A stretch of DNA of 64,000 bases from Azoarcus sp. (GTDB lineage Bacteria; Pseudomonadota; Gammaproteobacteria; Burkholderiales; Rhodocyclaceae): contig JAUSOD010000012.1 of assembly GCA_030656215.1 (NCBI GenBank), positions 62,001 to 126,000 of the forward strand, written 5' to 3'. This document shows positions 1 to 9,214 of this stretch, piece after piece (positions within the stretch are counted from its first letter, which is position 1; every line of letters begins with the position of its first letter). The translations under genes and the position numbers were made by a program. Under the pieces are notes generated by a model that made no database searches, was not told the DNA's origin, and worked only from the letters and a program-made list of their open reading frames with translations.

Positions 1-262
1 CTACCGCGAGGAGGCCTACTACCTCGAGCGTACCGTGCACTACATCGAGCGCGTCGGCCTCGAGCATGCGAAGAAACTGGTGGTGGAAGATGCCGCCAAC
101 CGCAAGGCCCTGTACGAGCGCCTGCTGTTTGCGCTCAGGGATGCGCCCGACCCGTGGGCCGAGCAGCAGGCCGCGCCGCTGGCCCGCCACTACAAGACCA
201 TTCCGTTGAACCTCGATGACAAGGGAGGCCTCCATGGCCTGGCAGAAACTGTGTCCGCTTGA
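1..262 (+). CDS. nirB: NirB C-terminal end (partial), assimilatory nitrite reductase large subunit
   Basis: Only the last 87 or so codons lie in the window; the frame is open from base 2 and stops at 260-262. The visible part (YYLERTVHYIERVGLEHAKK, then VVEDAANRKALYERLLFAL) matches my knowledge of the C-terminal segment of the NAD(P)H-dependent nitrite reductase large subunit, which reduces nitrite to ammonium in the cytoplasm with FAD, a 4Fe-4S cluster and siroheme. The cofactor domains are upstream and not visible. The gene overlaps the start of the next gene, a Rieske-type NirD, by 29 bases, which supports the NirBD reading and implies translational coupling. Confidence 0.85.
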   Translation, partial: YREEAYYLERTVHYIERVGLEHAKKLVVEDAANRKALYERLLFALRDAPDPWAEQQAAPLARHYKTIPLNLDDKGGLHGLAETVSA

Positions 263-539
263 AGAAATCCCGGCGCTGGGCGCGCGCGTGGTCGCGCACG
301 TCGAGGGTGACATCGCGGTGTTCCGTGCTGCGGGCGACGCGGTGTTCGCGCTCATCGATGCGTGCCCGCACAAGGGCGGGCCGCTGTCGCAGGGGATCGT
401 GCATGGTCACAAGGTGACCTGCCCGCTGCACGGCTGGAACATCGAGCTCGATTCGGGCCGCGCCTGCGCGCCGGACGAAGGCTGCGCGCGGCGTTATCCG
501 GTGCGCATCGAGGAGGGCGAGGTGTGGCTGGACGTGTAA
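234..539 (+). CDS. nirD: NirD, nitrite reductase (NAD(P)H) small subunit, Rieske-type
   Basis: A 101-residue protein that is the Rieske-like small subunit of the assimilatory nitrite reductase. The 2Fe-2S motif is intact: C-P-H-K-G at about residues 43-47 and C-P-L-H-G-W at about 63-68, giving the two Cys and two His ligands. The ATG at 234 is chosen because AAGGGAGG lies 5 bases upstream. A GTG 18 bases further upstream is less likely. It overlaps the 3' end of nirB. Together NirB and NirD convert nitrite to ammonium, which then enters glutamine/glutamate synthesis; a glutamate synthase gene lies 9 kb away. The following chemoreceptor and NIT-domain genes are on the same strand and may share the nitrate/nitrite theme. 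Confidence 0.92.
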   Translation: MAWQKLCPLEEIPALGARVVAHVEGDIAVFRAAGDAVFALIDACPHKGGPLSQGIVHGHKVTCPLHGWNIELDSGRACAPDEGCARRYPVRIEEGEVWLDV

Positions 540-580
540 GTGGGCAGCGGTTGTGGTCCGGTGGGTGCGCATGACCAGGG

Positions 581-1801
581 ATGAGTGCGGAAATGAACAG
601 TAAGGTGGAGGGGCAGCGCCGCGAAGCCGATGCCGCCGGCGGCCAGGGCGCGCGCGGTGGTGCCCTGGCAGCCGCGATGATCGCCCTGGCGCTGGTGGCC
701 GGGTTCGGGATCGGCTACGGCGTGAATGGCGCGGCGAGCGGGGTCAGCGTCGCGGTCGGCGTGGCGGCACTGCTGGCAAGCTTGATTCTTGCGGTGGCAC
801 ACGTGCGCACCGAGCGCCGCTGGCGGCTGGCATTGTCCGGCTTTGCCGCGGCGCTCGAGAGCGGCAACCTCACCGGCCGGATCGCACGCGACGATGCGGC
901 GCATCAGCCCGAGATGGCCGCGCGGCTCAATGCAATGACCCACGCGCTGGCGCAGGTGTTCGTCGATTTCGCGCGCTCGGTGCACGAGATTTCGAGTGTG
1001 GCGCGCGAGGCGGCGGCCAATGCCACCGACGGCGCCTCCAGCGTACGGGCGCAGCGCGACGTCACGCTTTCGTCCGCGGCCAGCCTGGAGCAGCTTTCGG
1101 TCAGCCAGCAGGCGGCGAGCGAGCAGGCGCGCACCGTGGCCACGGTGGCCGAGGAGTCGCGCGCGGTTGCGGCGAGCTGTGCCGGGCGCATCACCCAGTT
1201 GTCGCGCACGCTCGAGCGCTTGGCGGACACCGTCAGCGTTGCGGTGGAGCAGACGACGGGGCTCGATCGGGATTCGCAGGAGATAGGCGGTATCGTGCGG
1301 GTGATCGCCGAAATTGCCGATCAGACCAACCTTCTTGCGCTCAACGCCGCAATCGAGGCAGCGCGGGCGGGCGAGCAGGGGCGAGGTTTTGCGGTGGTGG
1401 CTGATGAAGTGCGCAAGCTGGCCGAGCGCACTTCGGTGGCCACGCGGGAAATTGGCGAACGGATCGGCAAGGTGCAGTCCGGTATCGCGACCATGGCCGA
1501 GGGCATGGGCAGTGTAGACGCCGGCGCCCGCAGCAGCGCGGAGGATGCGCGTGCCGCGGTGAGCGAGCTCGAGGGCATGGAAGCGAGCGCCGCGCGTGCC
1601 GGCAGCCTGGTGCAGGAGATGGCCGATGCCAGCCGCGAGCAAAGTGCGGCGAGCGAGGCGGTGGCGGCGAACATCGATGAAGTTGCACAGCTGGCCGATA
1701 CCAACGAGCGGCGGGTGCGCGAAAACACCGAGCTTGCCCGTTATCTCGATCAGCTCGCCCGCCAACTGACCGAGCGCATCGGTCGCTACCGTTTCGAATG
1801 A
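581..1801 (+). CDS. Methyl-accepting chemotaxis protein lacking an extracytoplasmic sensor domain
   Basis: 406 residues. Two hydrophobic helices lie close together at about residues 28-50 and 54-76, with only a few residues between them, so there is no periplasmic ligand domain. The rest is a cytoplasmic coiled-coil signalling domain with the conserved hairpin tip around residues 244-283 ([20 protein letters not shown] and the following [18 protein letters not shown]), which contacts CheA/CheW in this family. No clear C-terminal CheR-tethering pentapeptide is present; the protein ends RIGRYRFE. It follows nirD by 41 bases and precedes a separate NIT-domain protein by 34 bases. I infer that sensing may be supplied in trans by that neighbour. 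The start at 581 has a poor ribosome binding site, and an in-frame ATG at 593 is possible. Confidence 0.9.
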   Translation: MSAEMNSKVEGQRREADAAGGQGARGGALAAAMIALALVAGFGIGYGVNGAASGVSVAVGVAALLASLILAVAHVRTERRWRLALSGFAAALESGNLTGRIARDDAAHQPEMAARLNAMTHALAQVFVDFARSVHEISSVAREAAANATDGASSVRAQRDVTLSSAASLEQLSVSQQAASEQARTVATVAEESRAVAASCAGRITQLSRTLERLADTVSVAVEQTTGLDRDSQEIGGIVRVIAEIADQTNLLALNAAIEAARAGEQGRGFAVVADEVRKLAERTSVATREIGERIGKVQSGIATMAEGMGSVDAGARSSAEDARAAVSELEGMEASAARAGSLVQEMADASREQSAASEAVAANIDEVAQLADTNERRVRENTELARYLDQLARQLTERIGRYRFE

Positions 1802-1835
1802 GCCTGCGCCTGCAATCCGGGCACAAAGGCAAAGG

Positions 1836-2762
1836 ATGGACACGATGAGTTCGGCGCTGCCTGCCCTGTTCGGCCTCGTCCTTCTGCTTGCCGGGGTGGC
1901 GATGGCCCTCCTGCGCGCGCGCCATCGCCGGCGCGCGTGGCGACCCCGGGCGATGGAGGCGCTCGCCTCGTGTTCGAGCCTGATCGACATGCTCGGCGCG
2001 CTACAGCAGCACCGTGGGCTGAGCACCGGCTGGCTGGCGGGAGATGCCTCCTTCGCCCCCCGCATGCACGCCCGTCGGCGCGAAATCGACGCGCTGATGC
2101 CGGCGCTGATGCGTGCCGCCGAACATGAGAGCGACAACATCCGCCCGTGCTTCACCGTGAACGACGCAAGCCTGTTCCGCTACCGTTGGCGTGAATTGGT
2201 CGACGGGCTGGCCGACAGCCTTGCAAACACCACCCCGGAGCAGAACATCGCCACCCATACCCGCCAGATCGAGCGCCTGACCGGCATGATCGCTGCGATC
2301 GGCGAGGCCCGGATCGAATTGCCCGGGGCATCGGACCTGCCGGCCGGGCTGGCGAAGAACTTCGCCTACCGCCTGCCGGCGCTCAGCGAGTGTCTTGGCC
2401 AGGCGCGCGCGATCGGCAGCGGCGCCGCTGCCGCCGGCCACTGCGCGCCGGTGGCCAGGGTGCGGCTGATGTTCCTGGTGGCACGGGCAGAGTCGCTGCT
2501 GCGCCAGGCGATCGAGATCGACGGCGGGCAAGCGTCCGGCCTGCTTGCACGTCGACATGTGGACCGCCTCTCGACCATGGTGCGAACCGGCCTGCTCGCC
2601 GGCAGTCGCACCGGCGTCAGTGCGGAAATCTATTTCGAGACCGCAACCGACGCGATCGACAGCGTGTTCGGCTGGATCCAGGCCAGCGCCGATGCGCTAC
2701 GCCAGGCGCTGATCGACGACGATTCAGTCCGTGCGGGGCAGGGCGCCTTTCGGCCGATGTGA
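1836..2762 (+). CDS. Membrane-anchored nitrate/nitrite-sensing (NIT) domain protein
   Basis: 308 residues: one N-terminal transmembrane helix (about 8-27) followed by a basic RARHRRRAWRPR stretch, then an all-helical soluble region. The segment LIDMLGALQQHRGLSTGWLAGD (about 47-68) resembles the start of the NIT nitrate/nitrite-sensing domain, and the whole length fits that family. No HAMP, kinase, GGDEF or MCP signalling domain is attached. By the positive-inside rule the basic stretch places the domain in the cytoplasm, unlike the usual periplasmic NIT domain. It lies directly downstream of nirBD and a sensorless chemoreceptor. ATG codons at 1836 and 1845 are both usable; AAAGG at 1831 fits the second better. 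NIT assignment is moderately sure; the partnership with the chemoreceptor is inference. Confidence 0.75.
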   Translation: MDTMSSALPALFGLVLLLAGVAMALLRARHRRRAWRPRAMEALASCSSLIDMLGALQQHRGLSTGWLAGDASFAPRMHARRREIDALMPALMRAAEHESDNIRPCFTVNDASLFRYRWRELVDGLADSLANTTPEQNIATHTRQIERLTGMIAAIGEARIELPGASDLPAGLAKNFAYRLPALSECLGQARAIGSGAAAAGHCAPVARVRLMFLVARAESLLRQAIEIDGGQASGLLARRHVDRLSTMVRTGLLAGSRTGVSAEIYFETATDAIDSVFGWIQASADALRQALIDDDSVRAGQGAFRPM

Positions 2763-2782
2763 GTTCGCGGGCGCCGCTGCAG

Positions 2783-3532
2783 CTACTTCCACAACGTGCT
2801 GAGCGGGGTGTCGGGCGAGAACCGATGGGCGATCTGTGCCTGGAGCAGTTCTGCCGAGGCTAGCGCATCGGTCAGCGCGTGGTGGGGACGATAGCGTGGC
2901 AGGCCGTAACGCCCGCGGCTTGCGGCGAGTCTGATGGACACCTGTCTGTGGCCGAATAGACGCGCGATCAGCCCCGGGTGTTTTTTGCGATACAGGCGTG
3001 CTTCGAGTTCCATGGTGTCTATCACCGGGAACTCGATGGTTTCGCCGATCCGTGTCCTGAGCGCGCCGGTCAGGAACTGGCGCTCGAGCGCGCGACAGTG
3101 CACCACCACGACGTGTCCCGCGATTGCATGAAGCATCTCATCCAGTATGTCGATCAGGTCCGGGGCGGATTCGATCTGCGAGTCGGTGATGCCATGTATC
3201 GTCACCGACTTTGCCGCCAACGGCGCACGCGGCTTGAGTATCCAGTGTCTGGACTTGCTCGCGAAAATTCGGTCCAGACGCATCGGTACCAGCCCGATGC
3301 TGACGATGCCGTCCTTTACCGGGTCGAGACCGGTGGTCTCGACATCGAGGGCCATCAGGGGCACGGCGGACATCGGGGTGTCGCCCGTAACAGCGCCTGC
3401 GGCGTAAAACGCCTGCAGCCGGTGGTCGCGAGCGGTCCCGGCAAGCGCTTGAAAACGTAGCGGCCAGTCGGGGGTTTCCGTTGCCCGGTCGGGATGGGGG
3501 TGCAACTGCCGAAGCAAGCCGAGATGGAGCAC
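2783..3532 (-). CDS. DEDDh 3'-5' exonuclease, DNA polymerase III epsilon-like
   Basis: 249 residues. The exonuclease core starts with MALDVETTGLD (residues about 60-70, motif I with D-x-E) and ends with the HALTDALAS block (motif III, His and Asp), giving the DEDDh metal-binding set; IHGITDSQI and VVHCRALERQFL lie between. The N-terminal about 55 residues (LRQLHPHPDRATETPDWPLR and on) are a small extension seen in homologues that sit beside cNMP/CBS/nucleotidyltransferase genes. Start is GTG at 3532, with GAGGG about 8 bases upstream. It begins 11 bases after the stop of the upstream gene, so the two are probably one transcript. It is unlikely to be the replicative DnaQ; a repair or nucleotide turnover role is a guess. 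It is convergent with the NIT gene. Confidence 0.88.
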   Translation of the reverse strand: MLHLGLLRQLHPHPDRATETPDWPLRFQALAGTARDHRLQAFYAAGAVTGDTPMSAVPLMALDVETTGLDPVKDGIVSIGLVPMRLDRIFASKSRHWILKPRAPLAAKSVTIHGITDSQIESAPDLIDILDEMLHAIAGHVVVVHCRALERQFLTGALRTRIGETIEFPVIDTMELEARLYRKKHPGLIARLFGHRQVSIRLAASRGRYGLPRYRPHHALTDALASAELLQAQIAHRFSPDTPLSTLWK

Positions 3533-3543
3533 TGATGTCGCCC

Positions 3544-5421
3544 TCAGTTGGCTCGCCCGGGCTGATAGCGAAACTTGAGATATTTCTGCGCGTTGCCCAG
3601 GATCAGGAAGGCGTCGCGCAGACTCTTGCGCTCGAACTCGGACAGGCTCTCCGGCTCGATGCTGTTGTCCGGTTCTCGGCCGGCCGCGAGGTCGCTGGCC
3701 TGGTTTCGAATCCGGACCATGGAGACGAATTCCAAGGCGTCGTGCAAGTCCTGTCCGCGACCGCGCGGCAAGATGTCGGCATCGATGATCTCGTGCAAAC
3801 GCTCGAACGAGTTCTGCGCCAGGGAGCCCACCGCCAGCGCATGGACCCGGATCAGGTCGGCGAGCGGTGCGGTACCGCGTCGTTTCAGATTGATCGCGCG
3901 GCTGTGGCGGCCATCTGCCTCCACCACGAAGTCCTTGAAGAAACCCAGCGGTGGGGTGCGCAACAAGGCGTTACGCGCCATGCATGCGAGAAAGCGCGAG
4001 TTGCCCCTTGCCTTGCGCGAGATCAGGCTGCGCAGGGTGTCGATCCACTCGGTTCGACCCCATACGCCGTCGAGGTCAAAGAAAATCCCGCTGTTGAGCA
4101 GCGATTCGGGGGTGGGCTTGTCGATCCACTCGGTGAAGTCGTGCTCCCACTGCCGTAAGGGTTGTCGCCATCTGGCGTTGCTTGCCATCACCCCCCCCGT
4201 GCAGTAGCTGTAGCCGCAACGTGCCAGGCCGTCGCTGACGATGGTGGCCAGCGCCTTGAAGTAGTCATCGTGACGTGCCGGGTCGAAGCTGTTGTCCAGC
4301 ACCAGCGCGTTGTCCTGGTCGGTGACAATGAGTTGTTCCTGGCGTGCCATCGAACCGAGCGCAAGAAAGCAGTATGGCACCGGTGGCGGGCCGAGTTGCT
4401 CCTCGGCCAGTTCGAGCAGGCGCTGTTTGAAACTGCGCCCGATCACCGCCATCGCGCTACCGATCATGCGCGAGCTTGCATCCTCGGTCACCATCCGCGA
4501 AAAGCAGGCCCGTACGTCCACAGTCAGCGCGGCGAGATCATCGACACTGTGCTGGCGGAAGATGCTGCTGACCACGAACAGGCTGTTGCGCGACTCGTAG
4601 CGAATGATGTCGGACAGTGCGATTACGCCGATCGGCCGGTGGTTCTTGAGTACTGGCAGGTGATGCACGTTGTTGCGCAGCATCTGCAACATCGCCTCGA
4701 ACACAAGCTGCTTGTGTTCCACCGAAACGAGTCCTGACGACATGATCTCGGTTACCGGGGTGTCGTAGTCCAGCCCCGGGGCGACCAGTCGGATTCGGAT
4801 GTCGCGATCGGTGACAATGCCGACCATACGAGGGGGAGGCCCTGCATCGTGCAGCTTGTCGACGATCAGCAGCGAGGAAACCCCCTCTTCGGTCATGCGC
4901 CGGGCGGCATCCAGGGCGCTGGAATGGCGCTCGAGCATCACCGGTTCGCGACCGATCAGGGTGTCGATGGTGGCCGACATCAGCTGGTTCGCATCTTCGC
5001 GACGCGACACGACCTGGCGCAGACGCGTGCGGTCCTCGATCTCGACCAGATCAGCGAACTGTTCGTTGTTCTCGAACAGTTCGGTAAAGACAGCCTCCGG
5101 GATCAGATAAAGCAGCGTGTCCTCGAGCGCTGCTGCCGGGAAGCGGACCCGCTTGCGGTGCAGCAAACCGAACTCGCCGAAGTATCCACCCTCGGTCAGG
5201 CGGTTATACAGCGTGCCGTTGCGACGGAACACTTCGACTGCGCCGCTGCGAACGACATGCCACGCCAGCGCTTCCTCACCAAACTCGACAATCCGTGTTC
5301 CCGCCTTGAAGTAGCGCACGTCTACCGAACTTGCGACGTGGTGCAGAGTTTCCTCCGGTAGTTCGTTGAACGGAGGGTAGCGGCGAAGAAAATCGGCAAT
5401 CTCGAGTTGTTCGTCCTGCAT
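3544..5421 (-). CDS. Cyclic-nucleotide-binding / CBS-pair / putative nucleotidyltransferase protein (DUF294 type)
   Basis: 625 residues with three parts. Residues about 10-130 form a cNMP-binding (Crp-like) beta barrel (GGYFGEFGLLHRKR). Residues about 155-290 form two CBS motifs (VSSLLIVDKL, GIVTDRDIR; HHLPVLKNHRPIGVIALSDI). The C-terminal half is a nucleotidyltransferase with GSMARQEQ and TDQDNAL, a GS-x10-D-x-D arrangement like GlnD-type enzymes, followed by a helical domain. This set is known from families annotated as signal-transduction proteins; the substrate modified is unknown. I infer that it senses cyclic and adenine nucleotides and modifies a partner. The partner may relate to the downstream exonuclease, which starts 11 bases after this stop. 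The upstream neighbour is an osmolyte transporter. ATG at 5421. Confidence 0.88.
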   Translation of the reverse strand: MQDEQLEIADFLRRYPPFNELPEETLHHVASSVDVRYFKAGTRIVEFGEEALAWHVVRSGAVEVFRRNGTLYNRLTEGGYFGEFGLLHRKRVRFPAAALEDTLLYLIPEAVFTELFENNEQFADLVEIEDRTRLRQVVSRREDANQLMSATIDTLIGREPVMLERHSSALDAARRMTEEGVSSLLIVDKLHDAGPPPRMVGIVTDRDIRIRLVAPGLDYDTPVTEIMSSGLVSVEHKQLVFEAMLQMLRNNVHHLPVLKNHRPIGVIALSDIIRYESRNSLFVVSSIFRQHSVDDLAALTVDVRACFSRMVTEDASSRMIGSAMAVIGRSFKQRLLELAEEQLGPPPVPYCFLALGSMARQEQLIVTDQDNALVLDNSFDPARHDDYFKALATIVSDGLARCGYSYCTGGVMASNARWRQPLRQWEHDFTEWIDKPTPESLLNSGIFFDLDGVWGRTEWIDTLRSLISRKARGNSRFLACMARNALLRTPPLGFFKDFVVEADGRHSRAINLKRRGTAPLADLIRVHALAVGSLAQNSFERLHEIIDADILPRGRGQDLHDALEFVSMVRIRNQASDLAAGREPDNSIEPESLSEFERKSLRDAFLILGNAQKYLKFRYQPGRAN

Positions 5422-5517
5422 CTGGAAGCCCTGAGTACGAGGTGGCAGAAAGTGTCGGACGCCGGCTTGCCTTGCGGCCGCACGGCCGGTTCGAATGCAA
5501 TCCGACGAATCCGGGCG

Positions 5518-7149
5518 TCAGGAAGGTCGCGGCTCGGACGCGAGTCCCTTGATTACCGATACTGCCGCCACCAGCAGCACGATCGCGAACGGAAATCCGG
5601 TGGACACGGCCATCGCCTGCAATGCAACCAGGCCACCGCCCAGAATCAATGCGATTGCGACCAGGCCTTCGAAGGTGCACCAGAACACCCTTTGTGGCGT
5701 CGGCGCATCGACTTTGCCTCCCGCGGCGATCACGTCGATCACCAGTGAGCCCGAGTCGGACGAGGTGACGAAGAACACCACCACCAGAATGATCGCGATG
5801 AAGGAGGTAATCTGCGCCAACGGCAGCACGTCGAGCATGAGGAAGAGTTGAAGTGGCAGATCCGCATCGGCTGCTGTCTTGTAGCCGTCATTGACCAGTT
5901 GAGTGATCGCGGTTTCGCCGAAAACCGTCATCCATAGCACGCATGCGAGCGAGGGCACGATCAGCACCGAGACAATGAACTCACGTACCGTGCGGCCGCG
6001 CGACACGCGCGCGATGAACATGCCGACGAAAGGCGACCACGAAATCCACCAGGCCCAGTAAAAGGCCGTCCAGCCCTGTGAAAAGTTCACATCCTCGCGT
6101 CCGACCGGATTGGCGAGTGCCGGCAGATACTCGAAATAAGCGCCCAGATTGGAGAAAAATCCACTCACGATTACCAATGTAGGGCCGACCAGGATCACAA
6201 ATGCCAGCAGCAGGATAGCGAGCATCATATTGATTTCGGAAAGACGCTTGACCCCTGCGTCCAGCCCCGCGAGCACCGAAAGGGTCGCGATGGCGGTGAT
6301 CCCGATGACCAGCACGATCTGCGTCGTGCTGCCGAGGGGGGTGTCGAACAGGTAGTTGAGACCTGCTGCGGCCTGCGAGGCACCGAGGCCGAGCGAGGTG
6401 GCCAGGCCGAACAGGGTTGCCAGCACCGCGAGAATGTCGATCACATGGCCTGGCCAGCCCCAGATACGCTCGCCGAGCAGGGGGTAGAAGACAGAACGGA
6501 TCGTTAGCGGCAGGCCTTTGTTGAACGAAAACAAGGCCAGGCCCAGCGCGAGGATGGCGTAGATGGCCCACGGGTGCAGGCCCCAGTGATAGATCGTCGC
6601 CGCCATGGCCAGTCGCGTGGCGGCCTCGGTGTCTCCGGCTGCTGCACCTAGCGGGGCCCAGTCGGTACGTACGCCGTTTTCGATTGCGGTGCCGCCGATT
6701 GCGCTGCCGAAGTGCGACAGTGGTTCGGATACCCCAAAAAACATCAGCCCGATGCCCATTCCCGCGGCAAACAGCATGGAGAGCCAGCCGAGGTAGGAGT
6801 ATTCAGGCTTTGCCTCGGTGCCCCCGAGGCGGACCCTGCCCAGCGGCGAGACCGCCAGCCCGATGCAGACCACCACGAAGATGTTGCCCACGCTGATGAA
6901 GAACCAGTCGAGGTTCGAGGTTAGCCAGCCGCGCAGGCTGCTGAACATGGGCTCGACCTGGTTCTGAAACATCAGGGTCAGGGCCACGAAGGCAATGACC
7001 GCGAGCGCCGAGATGGCGAATACCCGGTTGTGGATGTCGAGGCCGAAGGGGCCGACGTTGACCAGAATGTTGTCCTGACCAATCTGATAGTCGGTATCGA
7101 TGGGATTGACGTCCCCGTCGGGGGTCATCGGATCTCGCTGATCTGTCAT
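5518..7149 (-). CDS. BCCT-family betaine/carnitine/choline transporter
   Basis: About 543 residues with roughly twelve transmembrane helices. The BCCT signature is clear in the middle: WTAFYWAWWISWSPFVGMFIARVSRGRT spans about residues 355-382, with the Trp-rich motif of helix 8. GMGIGLMFFGVSEPLSHF, near residue 125-142, is the conserved Gly-rich helix. Family members import glycine betaine, choline or carnitine with Na+ or H+ for osmoprotection or as carbon/nitrogen source; the exact substrate cannot be read here. The C-terminal tail is short, so a BetP-like osmosensing tail is missing. I place the start at ATG 7149 (MTDQRDPMTPD); an upstream in-frame start at 7203 would add 18 residues of unlikely sequence. 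It is transcribed alone; 96 bases separate it from the regulator gene downstream. Confidence 0.92.
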   Translation of the reverse strand: MTDQRDPMTPDGDVNPIDTDYQIGQDNILVNVGPFGLDIHNRVFAISALAVIAFVALTLMFQNQVEPMFSSLRGWLTSNLDWFFISVGNIFVVVCIGLAVSPLGRVRLGGTEAKPEYSYLGWLSMLFAAGMGIGLMFFGVSEPLSHFGSAIGGTAIENGVRTDWAPLGAAAGDTEAATRLAMAATIYHWGLHPWAIYAILALGLALFSFNKGLPLTIRSVFYPLLGERIWGWPGHVIDILAVLATLFGLATSLGLGASQAAAGLNYLFDTPLGSTTQIVLVIGITAIATLSVLAGLDAGVKRLSEINMMLAILLLAFVILVGPTLVIVSGFFSNLGAYFEYLPALANPVGREDVNFSQGWTAFYWAWWISWSPFVGMFIARVSRGRTVREFIVSVLIVPSLACVLWMTVFGETAITQLVNDGYKTAADADLPLQLFLMLDVLPLAQITSFIAIILVVVFFVTSSDSGSLVIDVIAAGGKVDAPTPQRVFWCTFEGLVAIALILGGGLVALQAMAVSTGFPFAIVLLVAAVSVIKGLASEPRPS

Positions 7150-7403
7150 TGGAGGGGCCCTTGGGCGGGACGATTTGAAAATTGCTGAAATCGTCAGATA
7201 CAAGGCGCAACTTCACACCAGATGAAGGTGAACCTTAGCACGTGCATTCTGTCGATCAAGGCGTTGTGCGGCGCTTGACCCGGAGCGCACTATCAACGGG
7301 GCCGGTGCACGGATCGACGTGACTGGGTGCTGGATGCTCGCATAGGGCCCGCTTCAGCAGGCTGCCGGCGCGCGGTAGTCCGCCAACTGCAACGGGGCGC
7401 AGC

Positions 7404-9059
7404 TCACAGCAGCAGCACCGTTGCCAGCCCGAGGAAGGCGAAGAATCCGACCACGTCGGTGACGGTGGTGAGGATCACGCTGCCCGCCAGCGCGGGGTCG
7501 ATGCCCATGCGATCGAGGATCAGCGGGATGGCGAGCCCGGCGAGTGCCGCGCACAGCAGGTTGATGAGGATGGCGATGCCGAGCACGCCGCCGATGCCCC
7601 AGTCACCGAACCACACCACCGCCAGCAGCGCGACGACCACGGCCCACAACGCCCCGTTCAGGATGGAAATGCCGACTTCCCGATTGAGCAGGATGCGAAG
7701 ATTGCCTTTCTGCACCTGGCCCAGCGCCAGGCCGCGGATGACCAGGGTCAGCGTCTGGCTGCCGGCGATGCCGCCCATGCTGGCCACGATGGGCATCAGC
7801 ACGGCGAGCGCCACCAGCTGGGCGAGGGTAGCCTGGAACTGGCCGATCACCCACGCGGCGAGAAAGGCGGTGACCAGGTTGATGCCGAGCCACACTGCGC
7901 GACGGCGCGAACTGACCAGCACCGGGGCGAACATGTCGGCCTCGTCGTCGAGGCCGGCCATGTGCATCATCGTTCGGTCGGAATCCTCGAGGATCAGGTC
8001 GACCACATCATCGACGGTGATGCGACCGATCAACCGGTTGTGTTCGTCGACGACCGGGGCGGAGAGCAGGTCGAGATCCTGGAACAGTCTGGCGACCTCG
8101 GTCGCTTCGGTTCCGACCGGAATGCCGGCGATGTCGGCCTGCATCACGTCGGCCACGTGCAGCCCCAGATCCGCGGTCACCAGCGCACTCAGTCGTAGTG
8201 CACCCTGATAGTGGCCCTTGCGGTCGACCACCATGAGCATGTCGGTTTGCGGCGGGAGGGTCTCGAGCAGGCGCAGGTAGCGCAGCACGGTACTGACCTT
8301 GACCTCGGCGCGGACCTCGATCGGATCGGCGTTCATCAGGCCACCAGCGGAGTCCTCCGGATAGGACAGCATGGTCTCGAGCTGTTCGCGCCGGCTGCCA
8401 CTGGTGTGCAGCAGTTTGCTGCCCAGCTCGTGCGGCAGGGTCTGGATCAGGTCCACCAGATCGTCGAGTTCGAGATGCTGCACCGACGCAACCAGATCCT
8501 CGAGGTCGAGCTCCATGGCCAGTGCGATACGGATCTCGTCGTGCAGGTAGGTCAGCACCTTGCCGGTGCGCTCGGTCTCGACCATGCTCCACACCGAGCG
8601 CCGCTCGGCAGGCGGCAGCCCTTCGAGCAGCCCGGCCACTTTGGCCGGATGCATGCGATGCAAGAGTTTGCCCACCCGTTTGAGCTTGCCTTCGGCCAAT
8701 GCCTGGCGGACCGACGCAAGGTGATTGACCACGTCGTGGGCCGACTCGCCGTGCCGTTTCGAGCCTGCCGGCTCGGCCGGCAAGGCCTCGGCATCCCCGG
8801 TAAGCTCTCCGTGAAGGTCGAGGTTCAGATGGGGCAGGATCCGGCCTTCGAGTACGGAGTCAATCTGCTGCCATAGCGCCGTGCGTTGTCCCGCGCCGAG
8901 CATTTCGAGCAAGGCGGCGATCTTGGCCGGATGCATGCGCGCGAGCAGCTTGCGCACACGCTTGTTCTTGCCGTCCGCGAGGGCCTGGACAATGAGCTCG
9001 CTCTCGGTTCTGGCCCGCAGCTCGTCGGTGTGGGGTGACTCGGTCTTGATGTCATTCAT
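7404..9059 (-). CDS. mgtE: Magnesium transporter MgtE with a duplicated N-terminal segment
   Basis: 551 residues, about 100 longer than typical MgtE (around 450). Order: N-terminal helical MgtE_N domain, CBS pair (ADIAGIPVGTEATEVARLF, SAPVVDEHNRLIGRITVDDV), plug-helix region, then five transmembrane helices with the pore signature PIVASMGGIAGSQTLTLVIRG and the conserved end GSVILTTVTDVVGFFAFLGL. MgtE is a dimeric Mg2+ channel gated by Mg2+ binding to the cytoplasmic domains. Residues about 24-78 and 118-172 are two copies of one motif (QALADGKNKRVRKLLARMHP versus QALAEGKLKRVGKLLHRMHP). The underlying DNA shares a 17-base identical stretch, so this is an internal duplication. ATG at 9059 (MNDIKTES) is chosen because the frame upstream runs into glutamate synthase antisense. 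Confidence 0.93.
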   Translation of the reverse strand: MNDIKTESPHTDELRARTESELIVQALADGKNKRVRKLLARMHPAKIAALLEMLGAGQRTALWQQIDSVLEGRILPHLNLDLHGELTGDAEALPAEPAGSKRHGESAHDVVNHLASVRQALAEGKLKRVGKLLHRMHPAKVAGLLEGLPPAERRSVWSMVETERTGKVLTYLHDEIRIALAMELDLEDLVASVQHLELDDLVDLIQTLPHELGSKLLHTSGSRREQLETMLSYPEDSAGGLMNADPIEVRAEVKVSTVLRYLRLLETLPPQTDMLMVVDRKGHYQGALRLSALVTADLGLHVADVMQADIAGIPVGTEATEVARLFQDLDLLSAPVVDEHNRLIGRITVDDVVDLILEDSDRTMMHMAGLDDEADMFAPVLVSSRRRAVWLGINLVTAFLAAWVIGQFQATLAQLVALAVLMPIVASMGGIAGSQTLTLVIRGLALGQVQKGNLRILLNREVGISILNGALWAVVVALLAVVWFGDWGIGGVLGIAILINLLCAALAGLAIPLILDRMGIDPALAGSVILTTVTDVVGFFAFLGLATVLLL

Positions 9060-9214
9060 GAGGACAAGAATACCGACATGGGCAAGGGGGTGGCCAGAGA
9101 GATGCGCAACGTGAGGTAAATACCCGGAGCGGGGTAATCGTTCGGTCGATCTCTCGGTGCTGCGGATCGGTCTCGATGCGCTCGCTCCGCATGTGGGATG
9201 TGGGCGTCGATCGC

